From: Hoeflea_A sp963921345 | Lineage (GTDB): Bacteria > Pseudomonadota > Alphaproteobacteria > Rhizobiales > Rhizobiaceae | Assembly: GCA_963921345.3 (NCBI GenBank) | Contig: CAWUFE020000007.1 | Coordinates: forward strand, 3,844,001-3,908,000 | Direction of reading: 5' to 3' | DNA length: 64,000 bases | Notes under the pieces: model-generated | The model's input: the letters and a program-made list of their open reading frames with translations, nothing else | What the model was told of the DNA's origin: nothing | Database searches by the model: none | Made by a program: the position numbers and the translations under genes | Part shown: in pieces, positions 17,895 through 26,676 of the stretch | How positions within the stretch are numbered: the stretch's first letter is position 1 | Layout of the letters: the number at the start of each line of letters is the position of its first letter

Positions 17895-18812
17895 TCACGC
17901 TCCCTGGCCGCGGAATTCCGCGATCGCCGTTTCGAACTCTTTGCATAGCTGCCGGTACTGGGCCTTGCGCACGGACCCCTTGCGCCAGGCGACGCCGATC
18001 GAGCGGGTCAGCGGCCAGCCCTCGACGTCGCGCAGCACAACCCTGCTTTCCTTGGGGAATTCGGAGGAAATGTAGAACTCCGGAAAAAGCGACAGGCCCA
18101 TGCCGATCGACACCATCTGGCGCACCGCGTCGAGGCTGGTGCCTTCGTAATCGGTGTTGAGCACGGCGCCGGCGCCCTTGCAGAAGTCGCGTACATTGCG
18201 ACTGAGCTGATGCGCCGGCACCAGCGTCAGCATGCGCTCGCCCTTCAGCATGTCGAGGCGGATGCGCTTCTTTTCGGCCAGCGGATGGTCCGCCGGCAGG
18301 CCGAGCATCAGCCTCTCCGAAACCAGTTCGCGAAACTCCAGCCGCTCGTGGCTTTCCGGCGGCATCAGGCCGCAATCGACGGTGCCGGCGAGGATCGCCT
18401 GCTGCAGATCCGGCGGCCGCTCCTCGCGGATATAGAGTTCCAGCTTGGGATAGAGCGAATGCAGCCGCGGCAGCACGAAGGGCAGGAAATAGGGGCCGAA
18501 GGTCGGCACCACGCCGAGACGGATGAGGCCACCGAGATTCTCCGAGGCGTGATGGGTGACGTCCTTGATCTCGTCCAGGGTCGACAGGACGCTGCGTGCC
18601 AGTTCGATGACGATCTCGCCCAGCGGCGTCGGCTTCGCGCCGCCGGGCGCCCGGTCGATCAGTTTCGCTTCCAGCCGGTCCTCGAGCAGCTGCAGCTGCG
18701 TCGACAGGGTCGGCTGCGACACGTTGCACTGCTGCGCAGCGGCACCGAAATGGCCGGTTTCGCCGACGGCGACCAGGTACTCCAGCTGGCGGTGCGTGGG
18801 CCGTGCGGTCAT
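17895..18812 (-). CDS. OxyR-like LysR-family regulator lacking the peroxidatic cysteine
   Basis: About 305 residues: winged HTH at 7-65 (GAAAQQCNVSQPTLSTQLQL) and an OxyR-type effector domain. ATG 18812 follows GGAG; an upstream TTG at 18824 is weaker. The segment PAHQLSRNVRDFCKGAG aligns with the E. coli OxyR redox loop (GHC..GFCFEAG) with the same nine-residue spacing, but the peroxidatic Cys199 position is Gln202 while Cys208 is kept as Cys211. It therefore cannot form the classic disulfide and may sense something else or act constitutively. It is divergent from two small genes across an A/T-rich palindromic region. Confidence 0.85.
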   Translation of the reverse strand: MTARPTHRQLEYLVAVGETGHFGAAAQQCNVSQPTLSTQLQLLEDRLEAKLIDRAPGGAKPTPLGEIVIELARSVLSTLDEIKDVTHHASENLGGLIRLGVVPTFGPYFLPFVLPRLHSLYPKLELYIREERPPDLQQAILAGTVDCGLMPPESHERLEFRELVSERLMLGLPADHPLAEKKRIRLDMLKGERMLTLVPAHQLSRNVRDFCKGAGAVLNTDYEGTSLDAVRQMVSIGMGLSLFPEFYISSEFPKESRVVLRDVEGWPLTRSIGVAWRKGSVRKAQYRQLCKEFETAIAEFRGQGA

Positions 18813-18834
18813 TCCGTTCTCCAATTGAGATTAA

Positions 18835-18877
18835 CTATCGTATCAATTGATACAATCAATTTGAGCTATCGAATAGC
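18835..18877. promoter_or_regulatory. Palindromic operator region between the OxyR-like gene and ydcH-like gene
   Basis: In an otherwise GC-rich context this A/T-rich stretch holds a perfect 14-bp palindrome, GTATCAATTGATAC (18840-18853), and an inverted repeat GCTAT-CGA-ATAGC (18865-18877). The CTAT/ATAG tetranucleotides recall OxyR binding sites, and the location fits an autoregulated LysR operator serving both directions. Confidence 0.55.
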
Positions 18878-18911
18878 GCACTTATATCGTTGGATGCAAG
18901 GAGAAACCAAC

Positions 18912-19094
18912 ATGCACAACCGCCTCAAATCCCTCTATGCCCGGCACGGCATCCTGGAAGCCAAGATTCACGGCGAGCAGTGCCGTCCGGCCCCCGATTC
19001 CCTTCGGGTTCGAGCCCTGAAGAAGATGAAGCTGAAGCTGCGCGACCAGATCGAGGTCATGGAACGCCGCTTCCGCACACTCCAGGAAGCCTGA
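18912..19094 (+). CDS. DUF465/YdcH-family small protein
   Basis: A 60-residue, highly charged, mostly helical protein. The pattern LKSLYARHGILEAKIHGEQ, then ALKKMKLKLRDQIEVME, matches the YdcH/DUF465 family, small helical-hairpin proteins of unknown function common in alphaproteobacteria. ATG 18912 follows AAGGAG. The divergent LysR gene may control it; the next small gene lies 34 bp downstream. Confidence 0.78.
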   Translation: MHNRLKSLYARHGILEAKIHGEQCRPAPDSLRVRALKKMKLKLRDQIEVMERRFRTLQEA

Positions 19095-19128
19095 CCGCCG
19101 CGGAGCGGTCCAACCAAGGAGGAATGTC

Positions 19129-19299
19129 ATGTCGCTATTGGAGTTGATCGTTGTCCTGGTCGGCGGTTCCGTCATCGCCTTCCTGCTTTACGGCGCCTAC
19201 CGGTTCTGGACAGAGGATCCGGAAAGCGCGACAGCGCCGGCCAGCCCGAAGAAGAAGGCTAAGACGATCAGGCCGGCGCTGTCTCCCGAAAAAGCCTAA
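19129..19299 (+). CDS. Small single-span membrane protein
   Basis: A 56-residue protein not recognised as a named family. Residues 5-24 (ELIVVLVGGSVIAFLLYGAY) form one membrane span; the tail is polar and rich in Ala, Pro and Lys (PASPKKKAK). ATG 19129 lies six bases after AAGGAGGA, a very good ribosome site. It appears to form a bicistron with the ydcH-like gene. Function unknown. Confidence 0.65.
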   Translation: MSLLELIVVLVGGSVIAFLLYGAYRFWTEDPESATAPASPKKKAKTIRPALSPEKA

Positions 19300-19392
19300 C
19301 CGGCTGCGGCGGTCTCACTCTGTCGACCACCTCGAGACCGCCGGCTGTGACGGCGACCCGGAGCCGCATCCGCTGGCAGAGTTCGTTTCTCT

Positions 19393-20526
19393 CTACCAGT
19401 TCGCATAGGAACCATCAGCCCTGTGCAGGATCGGCAGGTGTTCCGCCTCAAACGGATAGTCCGCCAGATATTCCGGATTGAGCGAAACGCCCAGACCGGG
19501 TTCGCCGGCACAGGTCAGATACCCCTTTTCCCACACCTGATCCGTCGAGAACACGGTCGGCAGGCACTCGCCCGGCCGTTTCGGCAGTTCCTGAACCAGC
19601 ACATTGGGGCAGGACAGGTTGAGATGCAGACAGACCGCCGTCGACACCGGCCCCATCGGATTGTGCACGGCGAGATCGATCATGTGGGTCTCGCAGGCCG
19701 CTGCGATCTTTTTCGATTCCGTCAATCCGCCGACGATGCAGAGATCGACCCGCGCATAGTCGATCAGGTCCTGCTCGATGAACGGCCGGAACATCCATTT
19801 CGACGCCAATTGCTCGCCGGCGGCGATCGGCACGCTCGTCTGCTGGCGCAGCGTCGCATAGCCGTTGGGATATTCGCTGCGCAACGGGTCCTCGATGAAG
19901 AACGGCCGGTCGTCCTCGATCTGCCGGCACAGGAACGCTGCCTCCGACGGCGTCAGCTTGGTATGGGCGTCGAACACCAGCTCGACATGGGTGCCGAGTT
20001 CGCGCCGCAGCAGACCGAATTCGGCAATCGCCTTGTCGACCGCGTGCCGACCGTCCATCAGCCCGTCGGAGCGATAGCTTGGCTCCCAGCGGATGCAGCG
20101 CCAGCCTTCCTCGACCCGCGCTCGCGCCTGGCCGAGCGTCTCTTCCGGCGTGTCGCCACCGATATGGCAGTAGCTGAAAACGCGGTCGCGCGCCTTGCCG
20201 CCGAGCAATTCGTAGACCGGTGCGCCGAGCGCCTTGCCCTTGATGTCCCACAGCGCGATGTCGATCGCCGCGATCGCTGCCGACAGCACCTGCCCAGACG
20301 GATGGAAACCGGAACGCCACATGGTCTGCCAGTGATGCTCGATGCGCGCCGGGTCCTGGCCGATCAGCAGCGTCTTGAGGTGTCTGATCATGCCGTCGAC
20401 GGCGTATTCGCGGCTGGTCAGGCCGCTTTCACCGAGACCGTAAATGCCGTCGTCGGTCTCCACCATGACGAACAACATGGTGCGCCACTCTTTGACGAAA
20501 ATGGTCTTGATATCGGTGATGATCAT
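19393..20526 (-). CDS. Enolase-superfamily sugar-acid dehydratase (mandelate racemase-like)
   Basis: A 377-residue two-domain enolase-superfamily enzyme. Metal ligands are visible in VFDAHTKL (Asp), FIEDPL (Glu) and AAGEQL (Glu), and the C-terminal catalytic His in LAVHNPMGPV, as in galactonate and related sugar-acid dehydratases of the MR subgroup. It is last in an operon with an NAD-dependent epimerase/dehydrogenase and a sugar ABC importer, overlapping the dehydrogenase stop by four bases. Together they suggest oxidation and dehydration of a sugar or uronate. The exact acid sugar is not decided by sequence. Confidence 0.8.
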   Translation of the reverse strand: MIITDIKTIFVKEWRTMLFVMVETDDGIYGLGESGLTSREYAVDGMIRHLKTLLIGQDPARIEHHWQTMWRSGFHPSGQVLSAAIAAIDIALWDIKGKALGAPVYELLGGKARDRVFSYCHIGGDTPEETLGQARARVEEGWRCIRWEPSYRSDGLMDGRHAVDKAIAEFGLLRRELGTHVELVFDAHTKLTPSEAAFLCRQIEDDRPFFIEDPLRSEYPNGYATLRQQTSVPIAAGEQLASKWMFRPFIEQDLIDYARVDLCIVGGLTESKKIAAACETHMIDLAVHNPMGPVSTAVCLHLNLSCPNVLVQELPKRPGECLPTVFSTDQVWEKGYLTCAGEPGLGVSLNPEYLADYPFEAEHLPILHRADGSYANW

Positions 20527-21389
20527 GCGTCGATCCCCAGGACCCGCGACCAGGTATATTGCGGATCGAAATCCAGCACCACACGCGCCTTTTCGCAGTT
20601 GAGCATGGCATCGCGGCCCTTGTGCCCGGGATGGATGTGGACGCCGGGAAACACCGCGTCGATCAGCGCGCGGCTGTCCTGCTTCATGATGGTGTCAGGC
20701 GCGGCAATGGAGAAAACGTCGGCGCCGGTGAAGTCGACTTCCAGTGCCTTGCGCACCACGTCGGCAACGTCGCGGGCATCCACATAGCCCCATAGATTGA
20801 ACTTGCGGTGCGCGAGATCCTCCCAGTAGGACGGGATCTTCTGAAAACTCGGCTCCGCCGTCTCATCGTCGTAGAGCACGTTGGATAGCCGCAGGCCGAT
20901 GAGGTCCATGCCGTGGAGCGCGTGCATGCGCCGCGCCAGTTCCTCCGAAACGACCTTGGACAGCGCATAACCGTTCTGCGGCTGCAGAGGCGCGTCCTCG
21001 GTCACCGGAATGGCGGCCGGCCGGTTGGTCTCGAACGGGAACCCGTAGACCGTTTCCGAAGAAGCCCAGACGACGCGTTTGATGCCGCGGGCCTGCGCCG
21101 CATTGAAAGCGTTGAACAGGCTGTCGGTGTTGTTGGCGAACCGATCCGCCGCACCCATGTGGTCCTCGTCCGGATGCGGGTTGGCGGCGAAATGCACCAG
21201 AGCGTCGGCGCCCTCCAGGCTGTCGAATGCGTCCGGGTAGCGGTTCATGTCGACCTGGCGGAACGGGCACAGCTCTTCCCTCGGCGCGCGGACGTCGATG
21301 TTGACGCAGGCATAGCCGCGCTCCAGCAATTCACGCAGAATGAAATGGCCGGCGCCGCCGCTGCCGCCCGTCACCGCGATCGTTTTCAT
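20523..21389 (-). CDS. NAD-dependent epimerase/dehydratase-family protein (uronate dehydrogenase-like)
   Basis: About 288 residues, an extended short-chain dehydrogenase. Rossmann motif TGGSGGAGHFI (about 7-17), ALVHFAANP, and the catalytic YALSK (Tyr-x-x-x-Lys, with the Ser of SSETVYG upstream). ATG 21389 is chosen over an in-frame extension to 21437 because it begins directly with MKTIAVTGG. Length and layout fit uronate dehydrogenases, which make aldarates that enolase-superfamily dehydratases use; that pairing here is inference. Confidence 0.78.
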   Translation of the reverse strand: MKTIAVTGGSGGAGHFILRELLERGYACVNIDVRAPREELCPFRQVDMNRYPDAFDSLEGADALVHFAANPHPDEDHMGAADRFANNTDSLFNAFNAAQARGIKRVVWASSETVYGFPFETNRPAAIPVTEDAPLQPQNGYALSKVVSEELARRMHALHGMDLIGLRLSNVLYDDETAEPSFQKIPSYWEDLAHRKFNLWGYVDARDVADVVRKALEVDFTGADVFSIAAPDTIMKQDSRALIDAVFPGVHIHPGHKGRDAMLNCEKARVVLDFDPQYTWSRVLGIDA

Positions 21390-21393
21390 CAAA

Positions 21394-22398
21394 TCAGACC
21401 CTCCTGACGCCGCCATCGGCGCCGAACAGATGAACATTGCCCCTTTGCGGCGTCATGAAGATGTTCTCGCCGGCCCGCAGCGCCACTTCGCCGGGGATGC
21501 GCACGGTCATGCGGCCGATCTCGTCGGCATCCACATAGGCCACCGTGTCGGAGCCCAGATGCTCGACATGGCGCAAATGCCCCCGCCACTCACCGTTTTC
21601 GGGCGAGACGTCGATATGCTCGGGCCGCACGCCGAGCATGCGGGCGCCGGATTTTTCGGCTACCGCGCCCTCGATCAGGTTCATCTTCGGCGACCCGATG
21701 AAGCCGGCGACGAACGGTGTCTGCGGATGGTTGTAGAGCTGCATCGGCGCACCGACCTGCTCGATATGGCCGCTCTGCATGATGACGATGCGGTCGGCCA
21801 TGGTCATCGCCTCGACCTGGTCATGGGTGACATAGACCATGGTGGCGCCGATCTGAGAGTGCAGTTCGGCCAGTTCGACGCGCATCTGGGTGCGCAGCGC
21901 CGCATCGAGATTGGACAGCGGCTCGTCGAATAAAAACACTTTCGGCTCGCGTACGATCGACCGGCCGATGGCAACACGCTGCCGCTGTCCACCGGACAAT
22001 TGCCGCGGCTTGCGGTCGAGCAGCGGGCCGAGTTGCAGGATGTCGGCGGCCTGCTCGACCCGCCGATTGATTTCCTCCTTCGGTGTTTTCGCCAGCTTCA
22101 GCCCGAAGCCGATATTCTGCCGCACCGTCATGTGCGGATAGAGCGCATAGGACTGGAACACCATGGCGATGCCACGGTCGGAAGGTTCATCTTCGGTCAC
22201 ATCGGTACCGCCGATGGCAATGCTGCCGGCGGTCATCTCCTCGAGTCCGGCGATCATGCGCAGCAGAGTCGACTTGCCGCAGCCCGACGGACCGACCAGC
22301 ACGGTGAACGAGCCGTCCTCGATGGTCAGGTTGAGGTTGGGGATCACCTCGATGGATCCGTAGCGCTTGTTGATGTCCTTCAGAACGACTTCGGCCAT
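21394..22398 (-). CDS. Carbohydrate ABC transporter ATP-binding protein (UgpC/MalK type)
   Basis: A 334-residue ATPase with Walker A GPSGCGKST (about 37-45), signature LSGGQRQRVAIGR, Walker B VFLFDEPLSNLD and a C-terminal TOBE/regulatory domain (about 240-334) containing GVRPEHI. It energises the two MalFG-type permeases upstream. Gaps of four or five bases on each side place it inside the operon. Confidence 0.9.
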   Translation of the reverse strand: MAEVVLKDINKRYGSIEVIPNLNLTIEDGSFTVLVGPSGCGKSTLLRMIAGLEEMTAGSIAIGGTDVTEDEPSDRGIAMVFQSYALYPHMTVRQNIGFGLKLAKTPKEEINRRVEQAADILQLGPLLDRKPRQLSGGQRQRVAIGRSIVREPKVFLFDEPLSNLDAALRTQMRVELAELHSQIGATMVYVTHDQVEAMTMADRIVIMQSGHIEQVGAPMQLYNHPQTPFVAGFIGSPKMNLIEGAVAEKSGARMLGVRPEHIDVSPENGEWRGHLRHVEHLGSDTVAYVDADEIGRMTVRIPGEVALRAGENIFMTPQRGNVHLFGADGGVRRV

Positions 22399-22402
22399 CT
22401 CT

Positions 22403-23233
22403 CTATCCTTTCACGGCACCGCCGGTGAGGCCGGCGACGATGTATTTCTGCGCGGCGAGGAAGAATACGACCGCCGGGGCCAGCGTCGCCGACACGAAGG
22501 CCAGCGTGCGGTTCCACTCGGCGACATATTCGCCGCGATAGTCCATGGCGCCCAGCGTCCAGGTGTAGCCCACCCGGTCGTTGAGCATGATCAGCGGCAG
22601 CAGATAGTTGTTCCAGCTCTGCACGAAGACGAACACGGCGATCGTCGCCAGGATCGGCGTCGACAGCGGGATCGTGAACAGGAAGAAAAAGCGGATATAG
22701 GAGCAGCCGTCGACCCGTGCCGCCTCGAACAGTTCCGCCGGCATCTGCTGGAAGAAGGTACGGAAGAACATGACGGAAAAGGCCAGCCCGAAGGCCACCT
22801 GCGGCAGGATCACGCCCCAGGGCGTATCGAGAATGCCGAGGTCGCGCACCGTCAGGAACAACGGCATGATGGCGGCGGCAAACGGGAACATCAGGCCGAG
22901 CAGCAGGTAGGAAAACAGAAAGCCCGAGCCGAAGAAGCGCACCTGGGCGAAGGCGTAGGCCGCCATCGAGCCGAGGATCAGCGTAAGCGCCACGGTCAGC
23001 AGCGAAATCACCAGCGAGTTCCACAGATAGCGCCAGAACTGCGTGTCGCTGAGAATCTCGGCATAATATTCCGTGTGCCAGACCTCGGGGATGCCGAAGG
23101 GCTGGACCCGCAATTCGCCGGTCGACTTGAAACCGCCGAGCACCGTCGCCAGCAGCGGGATGATGATCAGGCTGGAGACGAACAGCAACGTGATGATGCG
23201 CCCCGCTTCCTTCCAGGTGAACTCCGTCCTCAT
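22403..23233 (-). CDS. Carbohydrate ABC transporter permease (MalG type)
   Basis: A 276-residue permease with about six spans and the EAA loop around FQQMPAELFEAARVDGCSYI. Its ATG overlaps the stop of the preceding permease gene (23230-23233). It pairs with the MalF-like subunit. Confidence 0.9.
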   Translation of the reverse strand: MRTEFTWKEAGRIITLLFVSSLIIIPLLATVLGGFKSTGELRVQPFGIPEVWHTEYYAEILSDTQFWRYLWNSLVISLLTVALTLILGSMAAYAFAQVRFFGSGFLFSYLLLGLMFPFAAAIMPLFLTVRDLGILDTPWGVILPQVAFGLAFSVMFFRTFFQQMPAELFEAARVDGCSYIRFFFLFTIPLSTPILATIAVFVFVQSWNNYLLPLIMLNDRVGYTWTLGAMDYRGEYVAEWNRTLAFVSATLAPAVVFFLAAQKYIVAGLTGGAVKG

Positions 23234-24270
23234 GCCGAGGCCTCCCTCTGCACGGTGTTGCGGTAGACCAGGGCGAAGACCACGCCGACGACGAACAGGA
23301 ACACGCCGACCGCGCTGCCGTAGCCGACATTGAGGCGAATGAAGCCGAAATTATAGAGATAGGAGACCAGCGTGTGGCTGGAGTTGGACGGCCCGCCGGC
23401 GGTCATCGGCATGACCAGATCGAACACCTGCAGCCCACCAAGGACCGAGTACAAGATCGAGATGGTGATCGCCGGCCACAACAGCGGCAGCTTGACGTAG
23501 AAGATCGTCTGCAGCGTCTTGGCGCCGTCGATGCGCGCCGCCTCGATCAGGTCCTTGGGGATCGACTGCAGCCCGGCGATGTAGATCATCATGTGGAAGC
23601 CGAAGTACTTCCACACGATGACGGCCAGGATCGAATAGAAGGCCCACGGTTTTTCCGCCAGCGGGAAGAACGCCTTTTCAAGGCCCAGCAGGTCGGTGAC
23701 ATATCGCGAGACGCCGAAATTGCCGTCGAGCATGAACGACCACAACAGGCCGGTCGCCACCTCCGCCAGGATATAGGGCAGGAAGAAGATCAGCCGGAAC
23801 ACGGTGTTGGCGTAGCTCTTGCGGTAGATCATCAGCGCCATGGTGAGCGCCAGCGGCAGTTGCACGAACAGCGACACGACGATGACCATGAAGGTGTTGC
23901 CGGCGGCGATCTTGAAGGCCGAATGACCTGCCATGCGTTCGAAATTGGTGGCGCCGATCCAGTTGCCGAATGTGCGGCCGGTATCCTCATTAAACGCCCA
24001 CGGCGCCGGGCCATAGCCGGACCATTTATAGGGCGCGAAAAACCCGGCCTGCAGCATCGGCAGCATGACGAAAACGGTAAACAGCAGGATCGCCGGCGGC
24101 AGGAAGATCACCAGCACCCGCATCTGGCCGTTCTGCATCATGCGCCGCCAGCGGACCCTCAGGCTAGGCTTCGGCAACGGTTTGGTGCGGATCAGCTCTT
24201 CGTTCAGCGGGCGGGCAACCGCCCCGCTTCCCATGGTCTTGGCACCCGTTTGATTGAGGAGGGTTCCCAT
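23230..24270 (-). CDS. Carbohydrate ABC transporter permease (MalF type)
   Basis: A 346-residue permease with six main spans, a long first periplasmic loop and the EAA motif LQSIPKDLIEAARIDGAKTL. An alternative start at MGSGAV (24234) is possible; the first 12 residues are polar and not decisive. It follows the binding-protein gene by 46 bp. Confidence 0.88.
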   Translation of the reverse strand: MGTLLNQTGAKTMGSGAVARPLNEELIRTKPLPKPSLRVRWRRMMQNGQMRVLVIFLPPAILLFTVFVMLPMLQAGFFAPYKWSGYGPAPWAFNEDTGRTFGNWIGATNFERMAGHSAFKIAAGNTFMVIVVSLFVQLPLALTMALMIYRKSYANTVFRLIFFLPYILAEVATGLLWSFMLDGNFGVSRYVTDLLGLEKAFFPLAEKPWAFYSILAVIVWKYFGFHMMIYIAGLQSIPKDLIEAARIDGAKTLQTIFYVKLPLLWPAITISILYSVLGGLQVFDLVMPMTAGGPSNSSHTLVSYLYNFGFIRLNVGYGSAVGVFLFVVGVVFALVYRNTVQREASA

Positions 24271-24316
24271 TTTTCAACCTGCGTTCACGGAAGCGGAGCG
24301 GCGTAAGGCGGTTCGG

Positions 24317-25570
24317 CTACTGGAAGGCGCGAGTTTCTTCCAGAACCCTGGCCGCCTCCTCGGGAGTGATGTCGCCCGTGGCCATCTGCGCCGAGACGTC
24401 GTTGATGGCGCCGCCGAGCGTCGATCCGAAATACTGGTCGAGGAACAGCTGGTGGTAGGTCGAGCCGCCGCCAATGGCCGCGAACTGCTTGAGGATCGGA
24501 TCCTCGACCAGCGAGCCGGCAACCGGCACAGTCGGGATATAGACTCCTTCCGCGGCGGCACGCTTCTGCGCCTCTTCGCCGAGGAACGCCCGCAGGAAAT
24601 CGATTGCCTCGTCAGGCGCGTTCTTGGTCAGCACGAAGCCGGAAGCGCCGCCGAGCGTATCGGTGACCTGGCCGCGGCCGCCGTCGATCATGGGGAACGG
24701 CACGACGCCGAGCTGCTCGTTGCTGAGCCCGCCATTGGTTGCAGCATTGCGCTGTGCGCCGAGATCCCAGTCGCCCATCAGGTGAAACAGGCCGTTGCCG
24801 TCGCCCCACAGGCCGGTCGCCTGGTCGTATTTGACGCCCATGAAACCTTCCTGGAAGGGTTCGAGCTCGATCAACCGCATATACTCCTGGCCGGCACGCA
24901 CCCAGTCTTCATTGTCGAAGCCGCCATTGTCCCCGGCAGCGGATGCAGCCATGCCTTCCTGGCCCATGATGCGCATGGCGATCAGCGAATAGTAGAAATG
25001 CAGCGGCCACTTGTCCTGACCGCCGACGATGATCGGGGTGACGCCGGCCGCCTTGGCAGCCTTCACCTGGTCGAGGAAATCGTCATAGGTCTTGATCTGG
25101 GTAGGATCGACGCCGACCTTCTTCGCCAGGTCCTTGTTGAACCAGATGGCAACGTTCTGCGACGCCTCCGGCGCACCGTAATATTTGCCCTTGTAGGACA
25201 GCGCCGCCAGCCCGCCGGCCGACAGGTCGCTCTTCCACTCGTCGACCGTCGCGGCGGGGATCGGCCGCAGGAAACCCTGGTCGGCCTGCTCGTAGAACAC
25301 ACCGCCGGACCAGGAGAAGAACAGGTCGGGCGCCGCATCCGACTGCAACAGCGTCGGTAGCTTCTGCTTGAACGCCTCGTCCTCCATGAACTGCAGGTTC
25401 ACCGTGACGCCGGGATGCGCCTGGTTGTAGGCTTCGACCGTGTCCAGGTAGAGCTGCTTCCAGGGTGCCGTGTCGCGATTGATGCTCAGCACGTCGATGA
25501 CGGTTTCGGCCGTGGCAAGGCTCGTGGAAAGAGCCAGTGCACCCGCCAGAGCCAGCGTTTTCAGTCTCAT
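24317..25570 (-). CDS. Carbohydrate ABC transporter substrate-binding protein
   Basis: A 417-residue type I extracellular solute-binding protein. A signal peptide (MRLKTLALAGALALSTSLATA) is followed by ETVIDVLSINRDTAPWKQL; sugar-binder features such as FFSWSGG and VVPFPMI are present. ATG 25570 follows GGAGGTTGAC. It is the first gene of the importer operon and gives it its ligand specificity, likely a sugar or sugar acid judging by the downstream enzymes. Confidence 0.86.
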   Translation of the reverse strand: MRLKTLALAGALALSTSLATAETVIDVLSINRDTAPWKQLYLDTVEAYNQAHPGVTVNLQFMEDEAFKQKLPTLLQSDAAPDLFFSWSGGVFYEQADQGFLRPIPAATVDEWKSDLSAGGLAALSYKGKYYGAPEASQNVAIWFNKDLAKKVGVDPTQIKTYDDFLDQVKAAKAAGVTPIIVGGQDKWPLHFYYSLIAMRIMGQEGMAASAAGDNGGFDNEDWVRAGQEYMRLIELEPFQEGFMGVKYDQATGLWGDGNGLFHLMGDWDLGAQRNAATNGGLSNEQLGVVPFPMIDGGRGQVTDTLGGASGFVLTKNAPDEAIDFLRAFLGEEAQKRAAAEGVYIPTVPVAGSLVEDPILKQFAAIGGGSTYHQLFLDQYFGSTLGGAINDVSAQMATGDITPEEAARVLEETRAFQ

Positions 25571-25657
25571 GTCAACCTCCCGTTTGCGGCGCCCGCCGGC
25601 CTCCCGCCGACCGACCCGCGGTTCGAATCGCTCGATGATGGAGAACGCACAATTTGA

Positions 25658-25678
25658 TCTCTACATCATACTTAGAGA
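25658..25678. promoter_or_regulatory. Candidate GntR operator upstream of the sugar ABC operon
   Basis: A perfect inverted repeat TCTCTA (25658-25663) and TAGAGA (25673-25678) with a nine-base spacer lies in an A/T-rich pocket 88 bp before the binding-protein gene. The minus strand carries TTGACA just upstream (complement of 25697-25702). The adjacent FadR-type regulator is the natural candidate to bind it. Confidence 0.45.
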
Positions 25679-25848
25679 ATTTCAAAAAATGCCGTTTGTC
25701 AAGACCGCAACGACATTTGCGCGTCCGAGACAGCGGCTTCATGCCAGGAATCCGCGCAAGCACAGGCCAGTTGCCGGCGTTGCTTCGGCAGCGGTTCCTG
25801 AAGTGAAATCAGCGGATTGCGGCGGCGGTCGCCGGATTGCGGTCCTAC

Positions 25849-26610
25849 TCAGCCGGACCGGCCGGAATGGCTCATCTTGTCGGCGATCTGCAGGTTCTGG
25901 TCGAGCATTCCGCGCATGCGGTCGCGTGCCAGTTTGCCGTTACGCTCGGCAATCGCCTCGGCGACGACGATGTGGTTCTGCCGCGACACCTCTTCATCCG
26001 GCACGGCCACCGAACCGGTCGAATAGGAAAATTTGAGGATGGCGAAGATCAGCCGCCGCAACTGCCGCAGCATCATGTTGTCCGTCGCGTCGAGAATGGT
26101 CGCGTGGAACATGAAGTCGGCGGCGATCATCGCTTCCACCCCGTGCGGTTCCGGACTGATGTTGCGGGCCGCCGCGAGGATCGTCGCGAATTGTTCTTTG
26201 GTGCCGTGGACGGCGGCGAGCGCTGCGGCTTCCGGCTCGAAGATGTAGCGCATCTGGGTCGATTCGGCATAGATACGGCGGGCCATCGGGCTTGACGGTT
26301 CGTGCCACCCGATGACATCCGGATCGAGCAGGTTCCATTCATCGAACGGACAGACGCGCGAGCCGTAGCGACGGGCCGTGCGCACCAGTCCTTTCCCCGA
26401 AAGCACCTTGACCGCTTCGCGCACGACGGTGCGCGAGACCTGGAATGTCTCCGCCAGTTCCGGTTCCATCGGGATGCGTTCGCCGCTGGGAAAATCGCCG
26501 CGGGCGATCATCTTGCCGAGTGCGTCGACGACGGTCTTGACCTGACCGGTGGGCAGCGAGGCGAGGTGCAGGTCGGGCAGCACGAATTGCTTCTGCCGGG
26601 TCAGATTCAT
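25849..26610 (-). CDS. GntR-family regulator with FCD domain
   Basis: A 253-residue FadR-subfamily repressor: N-terminal winged helix (about 25-90, with ELAETFQVSRTVVREAVKVLSGKGLV) and a helical FCD ligand-binding domain with Asp/His metal or ligand residues (FMFHATILDATDN). ATG 26610 follows GGGGAA. It lies upstream of and in the same direction as the sugar ABC/dehydratase operon, typical of UxuR/ExuR/DgoR-like regulators responding to a sugar acid. Confidence 0.85.
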   Translation of the reverse strand: MNLTRQKQFVLPDLHLASLPTGQVKTVVDALGKMIARGDFPSGERIPMEPELAETFQVSRTVVREAVKVLSGKGLVRTARRYGSRVCPFDEWNLLDPDVIGWHEPSSPMARRIYAESTQMRYIFEPEAAALAAVHGTKEQFATILAAARNISPEPHGVEAMIAADFMFHATILDATDNMMLRQLRRLIFAILKFSYSTGSVAVPDEEVSRQNHIVVAEAIAERNGKLARDRMRGMLDQNLQIADKMSHSGRSG

Positions 26611-26676
26611 CGCATTCCCCTTTTGGCCTCCTATAGAGCAAACCGGCAGGCCATGACAAATATTCGCCGCTCGCGG

